A stretch of 64,000 bases of DNA, from contig OZ020260.1 in assembly GCA_963971285.1 (NCBI GenBank), positions 9,830,798-9,894,797 on the forward strand, given 5' to 3'. Origin of the DNA: Astropecten irregularis (taxonomy: Eukaryota > Echinodermata > Asteroidea > Paxillosida > Astropectinidae). The notes under the pieces are model-generated. The model did not search any database, had not been told where the DNA came from, and saw nothing but the letters and a program-made list of their open reading frames with translations. The position numbers were made by a program, and so were the translations under genes. Positions 15,398-28,100 of this stretch are shown piece after piece (the first letter of the stretch is position 1; each line of letters starts with the position of its first letter).

Positions 15398-15580
15398 TAT
15401 AACCTTTGCCCAAATTTTGGTTACAACATATTGACAATATATTGACCTCTGTGGTGAGATACTGTGGGAGCAAATTAGGTTTTTTAATCATTTTATGTGT
15501 CTGAGTATCTAAGGATTGTTACTCACTAATGAGGTTTGTCTGCAAATTTCTTAAAGCTGATACTGTGGTACTTACTGATT
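15398..15580. other. Intron A, unassigned AT-rich stretch
   Basis: Non-coding. The part after about 15,470 resembles intron B near 51,140-51,250 and intron C near 58,420-58,500 (common phrases include TATGTG..TATCTAAGG and GTTACTCA). No other feature seen. Confidence 0.5.
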
Positions 15581-15790
15581 TACCAAATGTTTGTGTTCAA
15601 TTGTTTTACTGTGTTTAACTTTCAACTAACATACCTGAAGGGCAGCATTGAGCATGTAGCTTACAATCCACTAAAGATTATTGGTATCATGTCAGGATAA
15701 AATGTTTGTGGAAGCTGCAAAGACTGCACAAGAAACCCTTCAGTTTTGTGTTACATATTACTGTACTCACTCTCTGCACTTGTGTTGTTT
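15581..15790. repeat. Conserved paralogous intron block, copy A
   Basis: A stretch of about 200 bp (from TACCAAATGTTTGTG through CTGAAGGGCAGCATTGAG to TTACTGTACTCAC) is nearly identical to 51,251-51,450 in intron B and 58,507-58,710 in intron C. It is the best preserved piece of the shared introns. Since it sits at a similar place in all three, it marks module duplication rather than independent insertion. Confidence 0.85.
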
Positions 15791-16723
15791 GATAGCTTGA
15801 ATTATTTAGGCTTCTGTTCACATTACTTAATCTTGTTCCTTCAACATCTCCTGTGTCTGCTGTGAGTTTGCATTTACTATTTGGCAGATTTTAGTTGAAA
15901 TGAAATTAACACTTGAAACTGAAGATGTTCTCTTTGTGCAATTTGTTTCCAGAAAATTGCTCTTCCGCTTGTTAGTATTTCCGAGATATAACCTGGCAAT
16001 TCCATCAATTTTATGATAAAAGATTAACCATGACTATTATTCAGAGAAAAGTCATAATTTATGTTGCGAATCTTGCAAAATTCACTGAAAATGACCAATT
16101 AGCCATGAAATTCTGAAAAAATTAACAATGAACGGAGTACATCTTCAAACACTACTTTTAATTTATTCTTTTCCTTTACATGTGGAACTGTATCTAGGCA
16201 ATTGAAGGCAACTTTTACACATAATGATAGGACAGAACTAGTGTAGGTTGTTGTGTTTACAGGTAGGTCTAATTTTGATGTCTGATAAGCACATAACCTA
16301 AAGTATGCATACAGAATAGTAATTCAGGTATCCAAACATTACTTGTGGTGGTCATGTGGTGGTTATTTGTTTACTAAACCAATCAGGAATTATTTTGCTC
16401 TGAAACATTGCACCTGTATTAAATAACCCTTGCTAGATGTTTTGCCTCATTGTTTTGGGGGTCCACGCACATTTGTTGTGATTTCTAAATCACTTACAAA
16501 GTCTCATTAGAACACAAGGCAGGAAATCTTGGTCGTAATGAACACGTTTCGTGATTTGTGGCTTTTATGTCCTTTGGTGGTGGAATTAGAAGAGAATGAT
16601 GATGATTTTTTTGCCAGCAAGTTTTGCAAGAGCAGCTTGGTTTAGCGTAGCAGATACGTGATGCATCTTGTCAACCTACTGGTGTATTTTCTCAGCTGAT
16701 GTGAACTGCAGATGACGGGTAAC
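15791..16723. other. Intron A, remainder of shared 5' half
   Basis: Paralogous in patches to intron B 51,450-52,560 and intron C 58,710-59,700, including the 16,376-16,640 stretch (AATCAGGAAT, TGCACCTGTAT, TTGCCTCATTG, GAATGATGATGATTTTTTTGCC). No open frame is preserved between copies, so no gene is inferred. Confidence 0.7.
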
Positions 16724-16949
16724 AAACTGACATATGTGGATCGGTTTGCAGAAACACCATGGAAGAATCGTTCGTAGTCATCAGGATGAGGACTAGAGCA
16801 GACTAGTCGAAACGTTGAGACCTTACGAGAAGTGTGAATGATATAGAAGTGCGATAGTACGAACGATTCTTACATGGTGTTTTCGCGAACCGATCCACAT
16901 ACCAATTGCCACCATGCAAAGCCTCAAATCTTTCTTAAACTGACATATG
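16724..16949. mobile_element. 200-bp insertion with 13-bp target-site duplication and hammerhead-like core
   Basis: The 13-mer AAACTGACATATG flanks the insert at 16,724-16,736 and 16,937-16,949. Intron B keeps a single uninterrupted copy at 52,560-52,572, i.e. an empty site. Inside are inverted arms of about 45 bp (16,733-16,776 and 16,857-16,901). Between them, GGATGAG, a GACTAG/CTAGTC stem and CGAAAC (16,784-16,813) resemble the core of a hammerhead ribozyme, but the usual CTGATGA is altered at its first two bases, so it may be inactive. Hammerhead motifs are known in Penelope-like retroelements and small non-autonomous retroelements; that link is inference. Confidence 0.7.
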
Positions 16950-17785
16950 CTTTATTGCAGGCTTAAGCTTAGGCTTCCTAAAATATTTCTTTTTTTGATG
17001 AATGGTCTTTGTTAAATACCATTAAGTACAAAAAATAAAAAGGCTTAACCAATGGACAATGTTTCACTGAAAGTGATGTTGCTTGCATTTCCTGGACCTC
17101 AACTGCCACACATTGTTCCAGTAATCAGTCTGTAACCTGATTGACTTCATTTATTTCATTCAAAAACATGTTCATCCAACAAAAGAACAAGGATCCTCAA
17201 GACCACAAAACATCCATTGAGAAGTGAGATATCTACCCGATTTGCGTATTACAGTTCTGTAGACCTTGCACATAAGTTCATTGGATTTTCACCTTATGAA
17301 AATGAGTTGACGTTAGATTGATTGCATGCAGTCAAAACATTCAGTGTATAGAATGAAATACCAATAAAAAGTATTTTCAAAACATGGGTTTTTATGTCAA
17401 GGGTGTGACAAGCATTCGTTAAAGGCATATTGGATAGATAGGTCATCATTTACTTACATAACCTTAACAATAGGCATGGCACTACAAAAATCTCTGAATT
17501 GTCAGACCATTTGTAAAAGTGACTAAACTGTTCACACTGCATGATTTCAACATGACATTGACCTGTGTTGAAGCTAACCCTGCTCAGGAGGTGGGTTGAG
17601 AGCGGTCGACTTGTGTAGAAAATTTGTACTGTAATGGCTCTCAGGTTGAAGCATTGGCAGTGCTGCATTCTAATGCTGCATAAATATTGAATGATCCTTG
17701 GGATTTAGCGGTATATGAGTGGTTTCATGGCTTCTGACTGCAAAGCAAAGAAATATGATTGACTATTAGGGATGCCACCAACATT
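16950..17785. other. Intron A, central shared and unassigned sequence
   Basis: Includes a stretch at about 17,190-17,340 paralogous to intron B 55,330-55,475 (ACCACAAAACATCCATTGAG, GAGATATCT, GATTGATTGCATGCAG), and at 17,570-17,620 a segment resembling intron C 60,925-60,980 (GGGTTGAGAG). No gene seen. Confidence 0.6.
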
Positions 17786-17860
17786 GGGCTGGATAGTTCA
17801 GTTAGTAAGAGAGACAGGATGGTATTCTGGAGGTTAATGGTTCAAATTCCCCTCCAGTCT
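17786..17860 (+). tRNA. Degenerate tRNA-like sequence (pseudogene or SINE head)
   Basis: A 75-base stretch has a 7-bp acceptor pairing (GGGCTGG with CCAGTCT, two G-U pairs), a box A-like TAGTTCAGTTAGTAAGA and a box B-like GGTTCAAATTCC. A T-run follows. An anticodon arm can be drawn with T33 and GGT (Thr) as anticodon, but the D and T stems pair poorly. It is therefore likely not a working tRNA: either a decayed tRNA or the head of a tRNA-derived SINE. It is intronic and in sense orientation to the mucin gene. Confidence 0.4.
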
Positions 17861-19104
17861 TTTTATCTTAATTCACTTATCAATGGCTTAGAATTAATCA
17901 TTTAGTTTGAGGTTATTTGATGATCAAACATACATTGTATTATTCTTCAACCATTGTGCCTCAGATATCATACCGTATAATATCCCAAGTAATGTAATTT
18001 GTTTGTAATATAATAATATATAATGCAACAACCATTTTACTAATACTTAATAATAATACTATTAATTAAGTATAGTTCAACTGGATAACAAAATGAGAAA
18101 TTGTTTAGTTATTGTTGAGAATGCCTCATAAATACACCATTTATTGCAAGAATCTTGAAATATTTTCGTTCAATTTTGAATTCACCATCTGAAATATTAT
18201 TCAAGTCAACGGCAAAGGTAAAAACAAGAATCTGAGGGTGTCTGACCTCTTGATACTTATCAACTGATCACAGATTGTAATTTCTAGTTCTCCACTTTCT
18301 ACTTTGTACTTGTAAACTCCTCAACAAAAGTTTGGGATTTTTTTCAGACATGTATTTCTCATTTAAACACTCCTTTGAATACTGGTAGGTCTGAAAGAGA
18401 AAGTGCACAATTTCGATACATATATTCCGTTGAAAACTTTGTTTAGGATTACACAGTTTAGGAGGATTATGTTAAACATAATATGCTAAATTTGTTGAGT
18501 TTGCTTTGCCATTCTCTGCAGAACAATCATCTGTGTCACTAACAAAGTCAGGAAAACAAACAAACTCTACCATCCACCTTTAGCAGGCTTAATCAGGATT
18601 CATCTGATAATGTGACTTTCTACTACATGTTATATTCCAAGACCAGAATTCAAACCAAACATATTCCTCTGTTGATGGATCTTATAGAACTTTCGTTTGC
18701 AACGTCACAGCCCAAGTTTTTGCCATTCAAGATGCCGGAAACTGTCCAGACCCATAAAATCCGGGCATGGAAAAAAAAACACAATTTGAAAACAATTTGT
18801 ACACAACCTTTCAGAAACATTGAAAGATATTGCTAAATTGAAAAAACTCAAGCAATAATTGTATGCATTTTTAACAGCTATGGAAAGTTTGTTAAAATGT
18901 TGAATTTGGCCATGCCGTCTTTGAGAAGACAAAATTATTTGCAACATTCGGCCGCCCATGTCAACCAGCAGCAAATGTTTGTCAACAAAAGAAAGGTCTA
19001 TAGGATGTGGATTAGGGCTATTTGAGGAAACAAACCAGTACACAAATTGTAATACATTGTACATGTGGAATCTTCAAAATTTAACATGAAACTAAAAGAT
19101 ATTA
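17861..19104. other. Intron A, 3' part
   Basis: AT-rich, non-coding. Bases 18,500-18,700 match intron B 56,150-56,210 and 56,600-56,700 (GAACAATCATCTG, TGACTTTCT, CTGTTGA), interrupted in B by extra DNA. The last 45 bases (AATTTAACATGAAACTAAAAG onward) match the end of intron B closely. Small open frames here are not conserved. Confidence 0.6.
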
Positions 19105-19130
19105 CAATTTTTTTCTTACAGCAGCAGACG
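19105..19130 (+). other. 3' splice site of block 2 with triple NAGNAG
   Basis: A T-rich tract is followed by ACAG CAG CAG AC. Three AGs spaced by three bases (ending at 19121, 19124 and 19127) are each a possible acceptor, all in the same frame, so use of the second or third would remove one or two codons (Ala, or Ala-Ala/Asp at the junction). I use the first AG because it is directly after the tract and matches the CA start of blocks 3 and 4. Confidence 0.6.
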
Positions 19131-22100
19131 TGACAACAACTGCCCCAGGGACAACATCTGTGGCCGAGACAACTACAGCTAGACACACAACCACTGTGGC
19201 TGACACAACTACAGCTGGAGACACAACCACTGTGGCCCGGACAACTACAGCTGGAGATACAACCACTGTTGCTGAAACAACCACAGCTGGAGACACAACC
19301 ACTGTTGCTGACACAACTACAGCTGGAGACACAACCACAGTAGCTGAAACAACTACTGCTGAAGATACAACCACTGTTGCTGAAACAACCACAGCTGGAG
19401 ACACAACCACTGTTGCTGAAACAACCAAAGGTGGAGACACAACCACTGTAGCTGAAACAACTACTGCTGAAGACACAACCACTGTTGCTGAAACAACCAC
19501 AGCTGGAGACACAACAACAGTAGCTGACACAACCACAGCTGTTGACACAACCACTGTAGCTGAAACAACTATAGCTGCAGATACAACCACTGTAGCTGAA
19601 ACAACCACAGCTGGAGACACAACCACTGTGGCCGACACAACCACAGCTGGAGACACAACCACTGTTGCTGAAACAACCACAGCTGGAGACACAACAACAG
19701 TAGCTGACACAACTACAGCTGTTGACCCAACCACTGTAGCTGAAACAACTACATCTGGAGACACGACCACTGTTGCTGACACAACTACAGCTGGAGATAC
19801 AACCACTGTTGCTGAAACAACCACAGCTGGAGACACAACCACTGTTGCTGAAACAACCACAGCTGGAGACACAACCACTGTAGCTGAAACAACTACTGCT
19901 GAAGACACAACCACTGTTGCTGAAACAACCACAGCTGGAGACACAACCACTGTAGCTGAAACAACTACAGCTGGAGACACAACAACAGTAGGTGACACAA
20001 CCACAGCTGTTGACACAACCACTGTAGCTGAAACAACTACAGCTGGAGAGACAACCACTGTAGCTGAAACAACCACAGCTGTAGACACAACCACTGTTGC
20101 TGAAACAACCACAGCTGAAGACACAACAACAGTAGCTGGCACAACCACAGCTGTTGACACAACCACTGTAGCTGAAACAACTACAGCTGGAGATACAACC
20201 ACTGTAGCTGAAACAACCACAGCTGGAGACACAACCACTGTGGCCGACACAACCACAGCTGGAGACACAACCACTGTTGCTGAAACAACCACAGCTGGAG
20301 ACACAACAACAGTAGCTGACACAACTACAGCTATTGACAGAACCACTGTAGCTGAAACAACTACAGCTGGAGACACGACCACTGTTGCTGAAACAACTAC
20401 AGCTGTTGGCACAACCACTGTAGCTGAAACAACTACAGCTGGAGATACAACCACTGTTGCTGAAACAACTACAGCTGGAGATACAACCACTGTGGCCGAC
20501 ACAACCACAGCTGGAGACACAACCACTGTTGCTGAAACAACCACAGCTGGAGACACAACAACAGTAGCTGACACAACTACAGCTGTTGACACAACCACTG
20601 TAGCTGAAACAACTACATCTGGAGACACGACCACTGTTGCTGAAACAACTACAGCTGTTGACACAACCACTGTAGCTGAAACAACTACAGCTGGAGATAC
20701 AACCACTGTTGCTGACACAACTACAGCTGGAGATACAACCACTGTTGCTGGTACAACCACAGCTGGAGACACAACCACTGTTGCTGAAACAACCACAGCT
20801 GGAGACACAACCACTGTAGCTGAAACAACTACTGCTGAAGACACAACCACTGTTGCCGAAACAACCACAGCTGGAGACACAACCACTGTAGCTGAAACAA
20901 CTACAGCTGGAGACACAACAACAGTAGCTGACACAACCACAGCTGTTGACACAACCACTGTAGCTGAAACAACTACAGCTGGAGAGACAACCACTGTAGC
21001 TGAAACAACCACAGCTGGAGACACAACCACTGTTGCTGAAACAACTACAGCTGTTGACACAACCACTGTAGCTGAAACAACTACAGCTGGAGATACAACC
21101 ACTGTTGCTGACACAACTACAGCTGGAGATACAACCACTGTTGCTGAAACAACCACAGCTGGAGACACAACCACTGTTGCTGAAACAACCACAGCTGGAG
21201 ACACAACCACTGTAGCTGGAACAACTACTGCTGAAGACACAACCACTGTTGCCGAAACAACCACAGCTGGAGACACAACCACTGTAGCTGAAACAACTAC
21301 AGCTGGAGACACAACAACAGTAGCTGACACAACCACAGCTGTTGACACAACCACTGTAGCTGAAACAACTACAGCTGGAGAGACAACCACTGTAGCTGAA
21401 ACAACCACAGCTGGAGACACAACCACTGTTGCTGAAACAACTACAGCTGAAGACACAACAACAGTATCTGACACAACTACAGCTGTTGACACAACCACTG
21501 TAGCTGAAACAACTACAGCTGGAGATACAACCACTGTTGCTGACACAACTACAGCTGGAGATACAACCACTGTAGCTGAAACAACCACAGATGGAGACAC
21601 AACCACTGTAGCTGAAACAACTACTGCTGAAGACACAACCACTGTTGCTGAAACAACCACAGCTGGAGACACTACAACAGTAGCTGACACAACTACAGCT
21701 GTTGACACAACCACTGTAGCTGAAACAACTACAGCTGGAGACACAACAACAGTAGCTGGCACAACCACAGCTGTTGACACAACCACTGTAGCTGAAACAA
21801 CTACAGCTGGAGATACAACCACTGTAGCTGAAAGAACCACAGCTGGAGACACAACCACTGTGGCCGACACAACCACAGCTGGAGACACAACCACTGTTGC
21901 TGAAACAACCACAGCTGGAGACACAACAACAGTAGCTGACACAACTACAGCTGGAGATACAACCACTGTTGCTGAAACAACCACAGCTGGAGACACAACC
22001 ACTGTTGCTGAAACAACCACAGCTGGAGACACAACCACTGTAGCTGAAACAACTACAGCTGGAGACACAACAACAGTAGCTGACACCACCACAGCTGTTG

Positions 22101-25100
22101 ACACAACCACTGTAGCTGAAACAACTACAGCTGGAGAGACAACCACTGTGGCCGACACAACCACAGCTGGAGACACAACCACTGTTGCTGAAACAACCAC
22201 AGCTGGAGACACAACCACTGTAGCTGAAACAACCACAGCTGGAGACACAACCACTGTGGCCGACACAACCACAGCTGGAGACACAACCACTGTTGCTGAA
22301 ACAACCACAGCTGGAGACACAACAACAGTAGCTGACACAACTACAGCTATTGACAGAACCACTGTAGCTGAAACAACTACAGCTGGAGACACGACCACTG
22401 TTGCTGAAACAACTACAGCTGTTGGCACAACCACTGTAGCTGAAACAACTACAGCTGGAGATACAACCACTGTTGCTGAAACAACTACAGCTGGAGATAC
22501 AACCACTGTGGCCGACACAACCACAGCTGGAGAGACAACCACTGTTGCTGAAACAACCACAGCTGGAGACACAACAACAGTAGCTGACACAACTACACCT
22601 GTTGACACAACCACTGTAGCTGAAACAACTACATCTGGAGACACGACCACTGTTGCTGAAACAACTACAGCTGTTGACACAACCACTGTAGCTGAAACAA
22701 CTACAGCTGGAGATACAACCACTGTTGCTGACACAACTACAGCTGGAGATACAACCACTGTTGCTGAAACAACCACAGCTGGAGACACAACCACTGTTGC
22801 TGAAACAACCACAGCTGGAGACACAACCACTGTAGCTGAAACAACTACTGCTGAAGACACAACCACTGTTGCCGAAACAACCACAGCTGGAGACACAACC
22901 ACTGTAGCTGAAACAACTACAGCTGGAGAGACAACCACTGTAGCTGAAACAACCACAGCTGGAGACACAACCACTGTTGCTGAAACAACTACAGCTGTTG
23001 ACACAACCACTGTAGCTGAAACAACTACAGCTGGAGATACAACAACCACTGTTGCTGACACAACTACAGCTGGAGATACAACCACTGTTGCTGAAACAAC
23101 CACAGCTGGAGACACAACCACTGTTGCTGAAACAACCACAGCTGGAGACACAACCACTGTAGCTGAAACAACTACTGCTGAAGACACAACCACTGTTGCC
23201 GAAACAACCACAGCTGGAGACACAACCACTGTAGCTGAAACAACTACAGCTGGAGACACAACAACAGTAGCTGACACAACCACAGCTGTTGACACAACCA
23301 CTGTAGCTGAAACAACTACAGCTGGAGAGACAACCACTGTAGCTGAAACAACTACTGCTGAAGACACAACCACTGTTGCTGAAACAACCACAGCTGGAGA
23401 CACTACAACAGTAGCTGACACAACTACAGCTGTTGACACAACCACTGTAGCTGAAACAACTACAGCTGGAGACACAACAACAGTAGCTGACACAACCACA
23501 GCTGTTGACACAACCACTGTAGCTGAAACAACTACAGCTGGAGATACAACCACTGTAGCTGAAACAACCACAGCTGGAGACACAACCACTGTGGCCGACA
23601 CAACCACAGCTGGAGACACAACCACTGTTGCTGAAACAACCACAGCTGGAGACACAACCACTGTAGCTGAAACAACCACAGCTGGAGACACAACCACTGT
23701 GGCCGACACAACCACAGCTGGAGACACAACCACTGTTGCTGAAACAGCCACAGCTGGAGACACAACCACTGTAGCTGAAACAACTACAGCTGGAGATACA
23801 ACCACTGTTGCTGAAACAACTACAGCTGGAGATACAACCACTGTGGCCGACACAACCACAGCTGGAGACACAACCACTGTTGCTGAAACAACCACAGCTG
23901 GAGACACAACAACAGTAGCTGACACAACTACAGCTGTTGACACAACCACTGTAGCTGAAACAACTACATCTGGAGACACGACCACTGTTGCTGACACAAC
24001 TACAGCTGGAGATACAACCACTGTTGCTGAAACAACCACAGCTGGAGACACAACCACTGTTGCTGAAACAACCACAGCTGGAGACACAACCACTGTAGCT
24101 GAAACAACTACTGCTGAAGACACAACCACTGTTGCTGAAACAACCACAGCTGGAGACACAACCACTGTAGCTGAAACAACTACAGCTGGAGACACAACAA
24201 CTGTAGCTGACACAACCACAGCTGTTGACACAACCACTGTAGCTGAAACAACTACAGCTGGAGGGACAACCACTGTAGCTGAAACAACCACAGCTGGAGA
24301 CACAACCACTGTTGCTGAAACAACCACAGCTGAAGACACAACAACAGTAGCTGGCACAACCACAGCTGTTGACACAACCACTGTAGCTGAAACAACTACA
24401 GCTGGAGATACAACCACTGTAGCTGAAACAACCACAGCTGGAGACACAACCACTGTGGCCGACACAACCACAGCTGGAGACACAACCACTGTTGCTGAAA
24501 CAACCACAGCTGGAGACACAACAACAGTAGCTGACACAACTACAGCTGTTGACAGAACCACTGTAGCTGAAACAACTACAGCTGGAGCCACCACTGTTGC
24601 TGAAACAACTACAGCTGTTGGCACAACCACTGTAGCTGTAACAACTACAGCTGGAGATACAACCACTGTTGCTGAAACAACTACAGCTGGAGATACAACC
24701 ACTGTGGCCGACACAACCACAGCTGGAGACACAACCACTGTTGCTGAAACAACCACAGCTGGAGACACAACAACAGTAGCTGACACAACTACAGCTGTTG
24801 ACACAACCACTGTAGCTGAAACAACTACATCTAGAGACACGACCACTGTTGCTGAAACAACTACAGCTGTTGACACAACCACTGTAGCTGAAACAACTAC
24901 AGCTGGAGATACAACCACTGTTGCTGACACAACTACAGCTGGAGATACAACCACTGTTGCTGAAACAACCACAGCTGGAGACACAACCACTGTTGCTGAA
25001 ACAACCACAGCTGGAGACACAACCACTGTAGCTGAAACAACTACTGCTGAAGGCACAACCACTGTTGCCGAAACAACCACAGCTGGAGACACAACCACTG

Positions 25101-28100
25101 TAGCTGAAACAACTACAGCTGGAGACACAACAACAGTAGCTGACACAACCACAGCTGTTGACACAACCACTGTAGCTGAAACAACTACAGCTGGAGAGAC
25201 AACCACTCTAGCTGAAACAACCACAGCTGGAGACACAACCACTGTTGCTGAAACAACCACAGCTGAAGACACAACAACAGTATCCGACACAACTACAGCT
25301 GTTGGCACAACCACTGTAGCTGAAACAACTACAGCTGGAGATACAACCACTGTTGCTGAAACAACTACAGCTGGAGATACAACCACTGTGGCCGACACAA
25401 CCACAGCTGGAGACACAACCACTGTTGCTGAAACAACCACAGCTGGAGACACAACAACAGTAGCTGACACAACTACAGCTGTTGACACAACCACTGTAGC
25501 TGAAACAACTACATCTAGAGACACAACCACTGTTGCTGAAACAACCACAGCTGGAGACACAACAACAGTAGCTGACACAACTACAGCTGGAGATACAACC
25601 ACTGTTGCTGAAACAACCACAGCTGTAGACACAACCACTGTTGCTGAAACAACCACAGCTGGAGACACAACCACTGTAGCTGAAACAACTACAGCTGGAG
25701 ACACAACAACAGTAGCTGACACCACCACAGCTGTTGACACAACCACTGTAGCTGAAACAACTACAGCTGGAGAGACAACCACTGTGGCCGACACAACCAC
25801 AGCTGGAGACACAACCACTGTTGCTGAAACAACCACAGCTGGAGACACAACCACTGTAGCTGAAACAACCACAGCTGGAGACACAACCACTGTGGCCGAC
25901 ACAACCACAGCTGGAGACACAACCACTGTTGCTGAAACAACCACAGCTGGAGACACAACAACAGTAGCTGACACAACTACAGCTGTTGACAGAACCACTG
26001 TAGCTGAAACAACTACAGCTGGAGACACGACCACTGTTGCTGAAACAACTACAGTTGTTGGCACAACCACTGTAGCTGAAACAACTACAGCTGGAGATAC
26101 AACCACTGTTGCTGAAACAACTACAGCTGGAGATACAACCACTGTGGCCGACACAACCACAGCTGGAGACACAACCACTGTTGCTGAAACAACCACAGCT
26201 GGAGACACAACAACAGTAGCTGACACAACTACAGCTGTTGACACAACCACTGTAGCTGAAACAACTACATCTGGAGACACGACCACTGTTGCTGACACAA
26301 CTACAGCTGGAGATACAACCACTGTTGCTGAAACAACCACAGCTGGAGACACAACCACTGTTGCTGAAACAACCACAGCTGGAGACACAACCACTGTAGC
26401 TGAAACAACTACTGCTGAAGACACAACCACTGTTGCTGAAACAACCACAGCTGGAGACACAACCACTGTAGCTGAAACAACTACAGCTGGAGACACAACA
26501 ACAGTAGCTGACACAACCACAGCTGTTGACACAACCACTGTAGCTGAAACAACTACAGCTGGAGAGACAACCACTGTAGCTGAAACAACCACAGCTGGAG
26601 ACACAACCACTGTTGCTGAAACAACCACAGCTGAAGACACAACAACAGTAGCTGGCACAACCACAGCTGTTGACACAACCACTGTAGCTGAAACAACTAC
26701 AGCTGGAGATACAACCACTGTAGCTGAAACAACCACAGCTGGAGACACAACCACTGTGGCCGACACAACCACAGCTGGAGACACAACCACTGTTGCTGAA
26801 ACAACCACAGCTGGAGACACAACCACATATGCTGAAACAACCACAGCTGGAGACACAACAACAGTAGCTGACACAACTACAGCTGTTGACAGAACCACTG
26901 TAGCTGAAACAACTACAGCTGGAGACACGACCACTGTTGCTGAAACAACTACAGCTGTTGGCACAACCACTGTAGCTGTAACAACTACAGCTGGAGATAC
27001 AACCACTGTTGCTGAAACAACTACAGCTGGAGATACAACCACTGTGGCCGACACAACCACAGCTGGAGACACAACCACTGTAGCTGAAACAACTACATCT
27101 AGAGACACAACCACTGTTGCTGAAACAACTACAGCTGTTGACACAACCACTGTAGCTGAAACAACTACAGCTGGAGATACAACCACTGTTGCTGACACAA
27201 CTACAGCTGGAGATACAACCACTGTTGCTGAAACAACCACAGCTGGAGACACAACCACTGTTGCTGAAACAACCACAGCTGGAGACACAACCACTGTAGC
27301 TGAAACAACTACTGCTGAAGGCACAACCACTGTTGCCGAAACAACCACAGCTGGAGACACAACCACTGTAGCTGAAACAACTACAGCTGGAGACACAACA
27401 ACAGTAGCTGACACAACCACAGCTGTTGACACAACCACTGTAGCTGAAACAACTACAGCTGGAGAGACAACCACTGTAGCTGAAACAACCACAGCTGGAG
27501 ACACAACCACTGTTGCTGAAACAACCACAGCTGAAGACACAACAACAGTATCCGACACAACTACAGCTGTTGGCACAACCACTGTAGCTGAAACAACTAC
27601 AGCTGGAGATACAACCACTGTTGCTGAAACAACTACAGCTGGAGATACAACCACTGTGGCCGACACAACCACAGCTGGAGACACAACCACTGTTGCTGAA
27701 ACAACCACAGCTGGAGACACAACAACAGTAGCTGACACAACTACAGCTGTTGACACAACCACTGTAGCTGAAACAACTACATCTAGAGACACGACCACTG
27801 TTGCTGAAACAACTACAGCTGTTGACACAACCACTGTAGCTGAAACAACTGCAGCTGGAGATACAACCACTGTTGCTGACACAACTACAGCTGGAGATAC
27901 AACCACTGTTGCTGAAACAACCACAGCTGGAGACACAACCACTGTTGCTGAAACAACCACAGCTGGAGACACAACCACTGTAGCTGAAACAACTACTGCT
28001 GAAGGCACAACCACTGTTGCCGAAACAACCACAGCTGGAGAAACAACCACTGTAGCTGAAACAACTACAGCTGGAGACACAACAACAGTAGCTGACACAA

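Larger units (their letters stand above)
14736..19121 (+). other. Intron A (phase 1, 4,386 bp)
   Basis: The intron starts GTAAGATTG and ends with a T-rich tract followed by ACAG. It is AT-rich with stops in all frames. It joins block 1 (first base of a Gly/Ala codon) to block 2, which supplies the remaining CA, so the junction codon becomes GCA (Ala). Several stretches are clearly paralogous to introns B and C (for example 15581-15790 and 16376-16640). It also holds a 596-bp foldback element, a 200-bp insertion with target-site duplication and a tRNA-like sequence. A TTAAC branch-point-like motif lies about 37-41 bases before the acceptor. No internal gene is supported; the short open frames here are not repeated in the paralogous introns. 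Confidence 0.85.

Noticed and set aside
18612-19064. Short frames on both strands near the end of intron A
   Set aside because: They lie in sequence paralogous to intron B where the frames are not maintained.
19130-19132. GTG at 19,130 as a start codon
   Set aside because: It lies eight bases inside an exon after a canonical acceptor; the same layout occurs in blocks 3 and 4.
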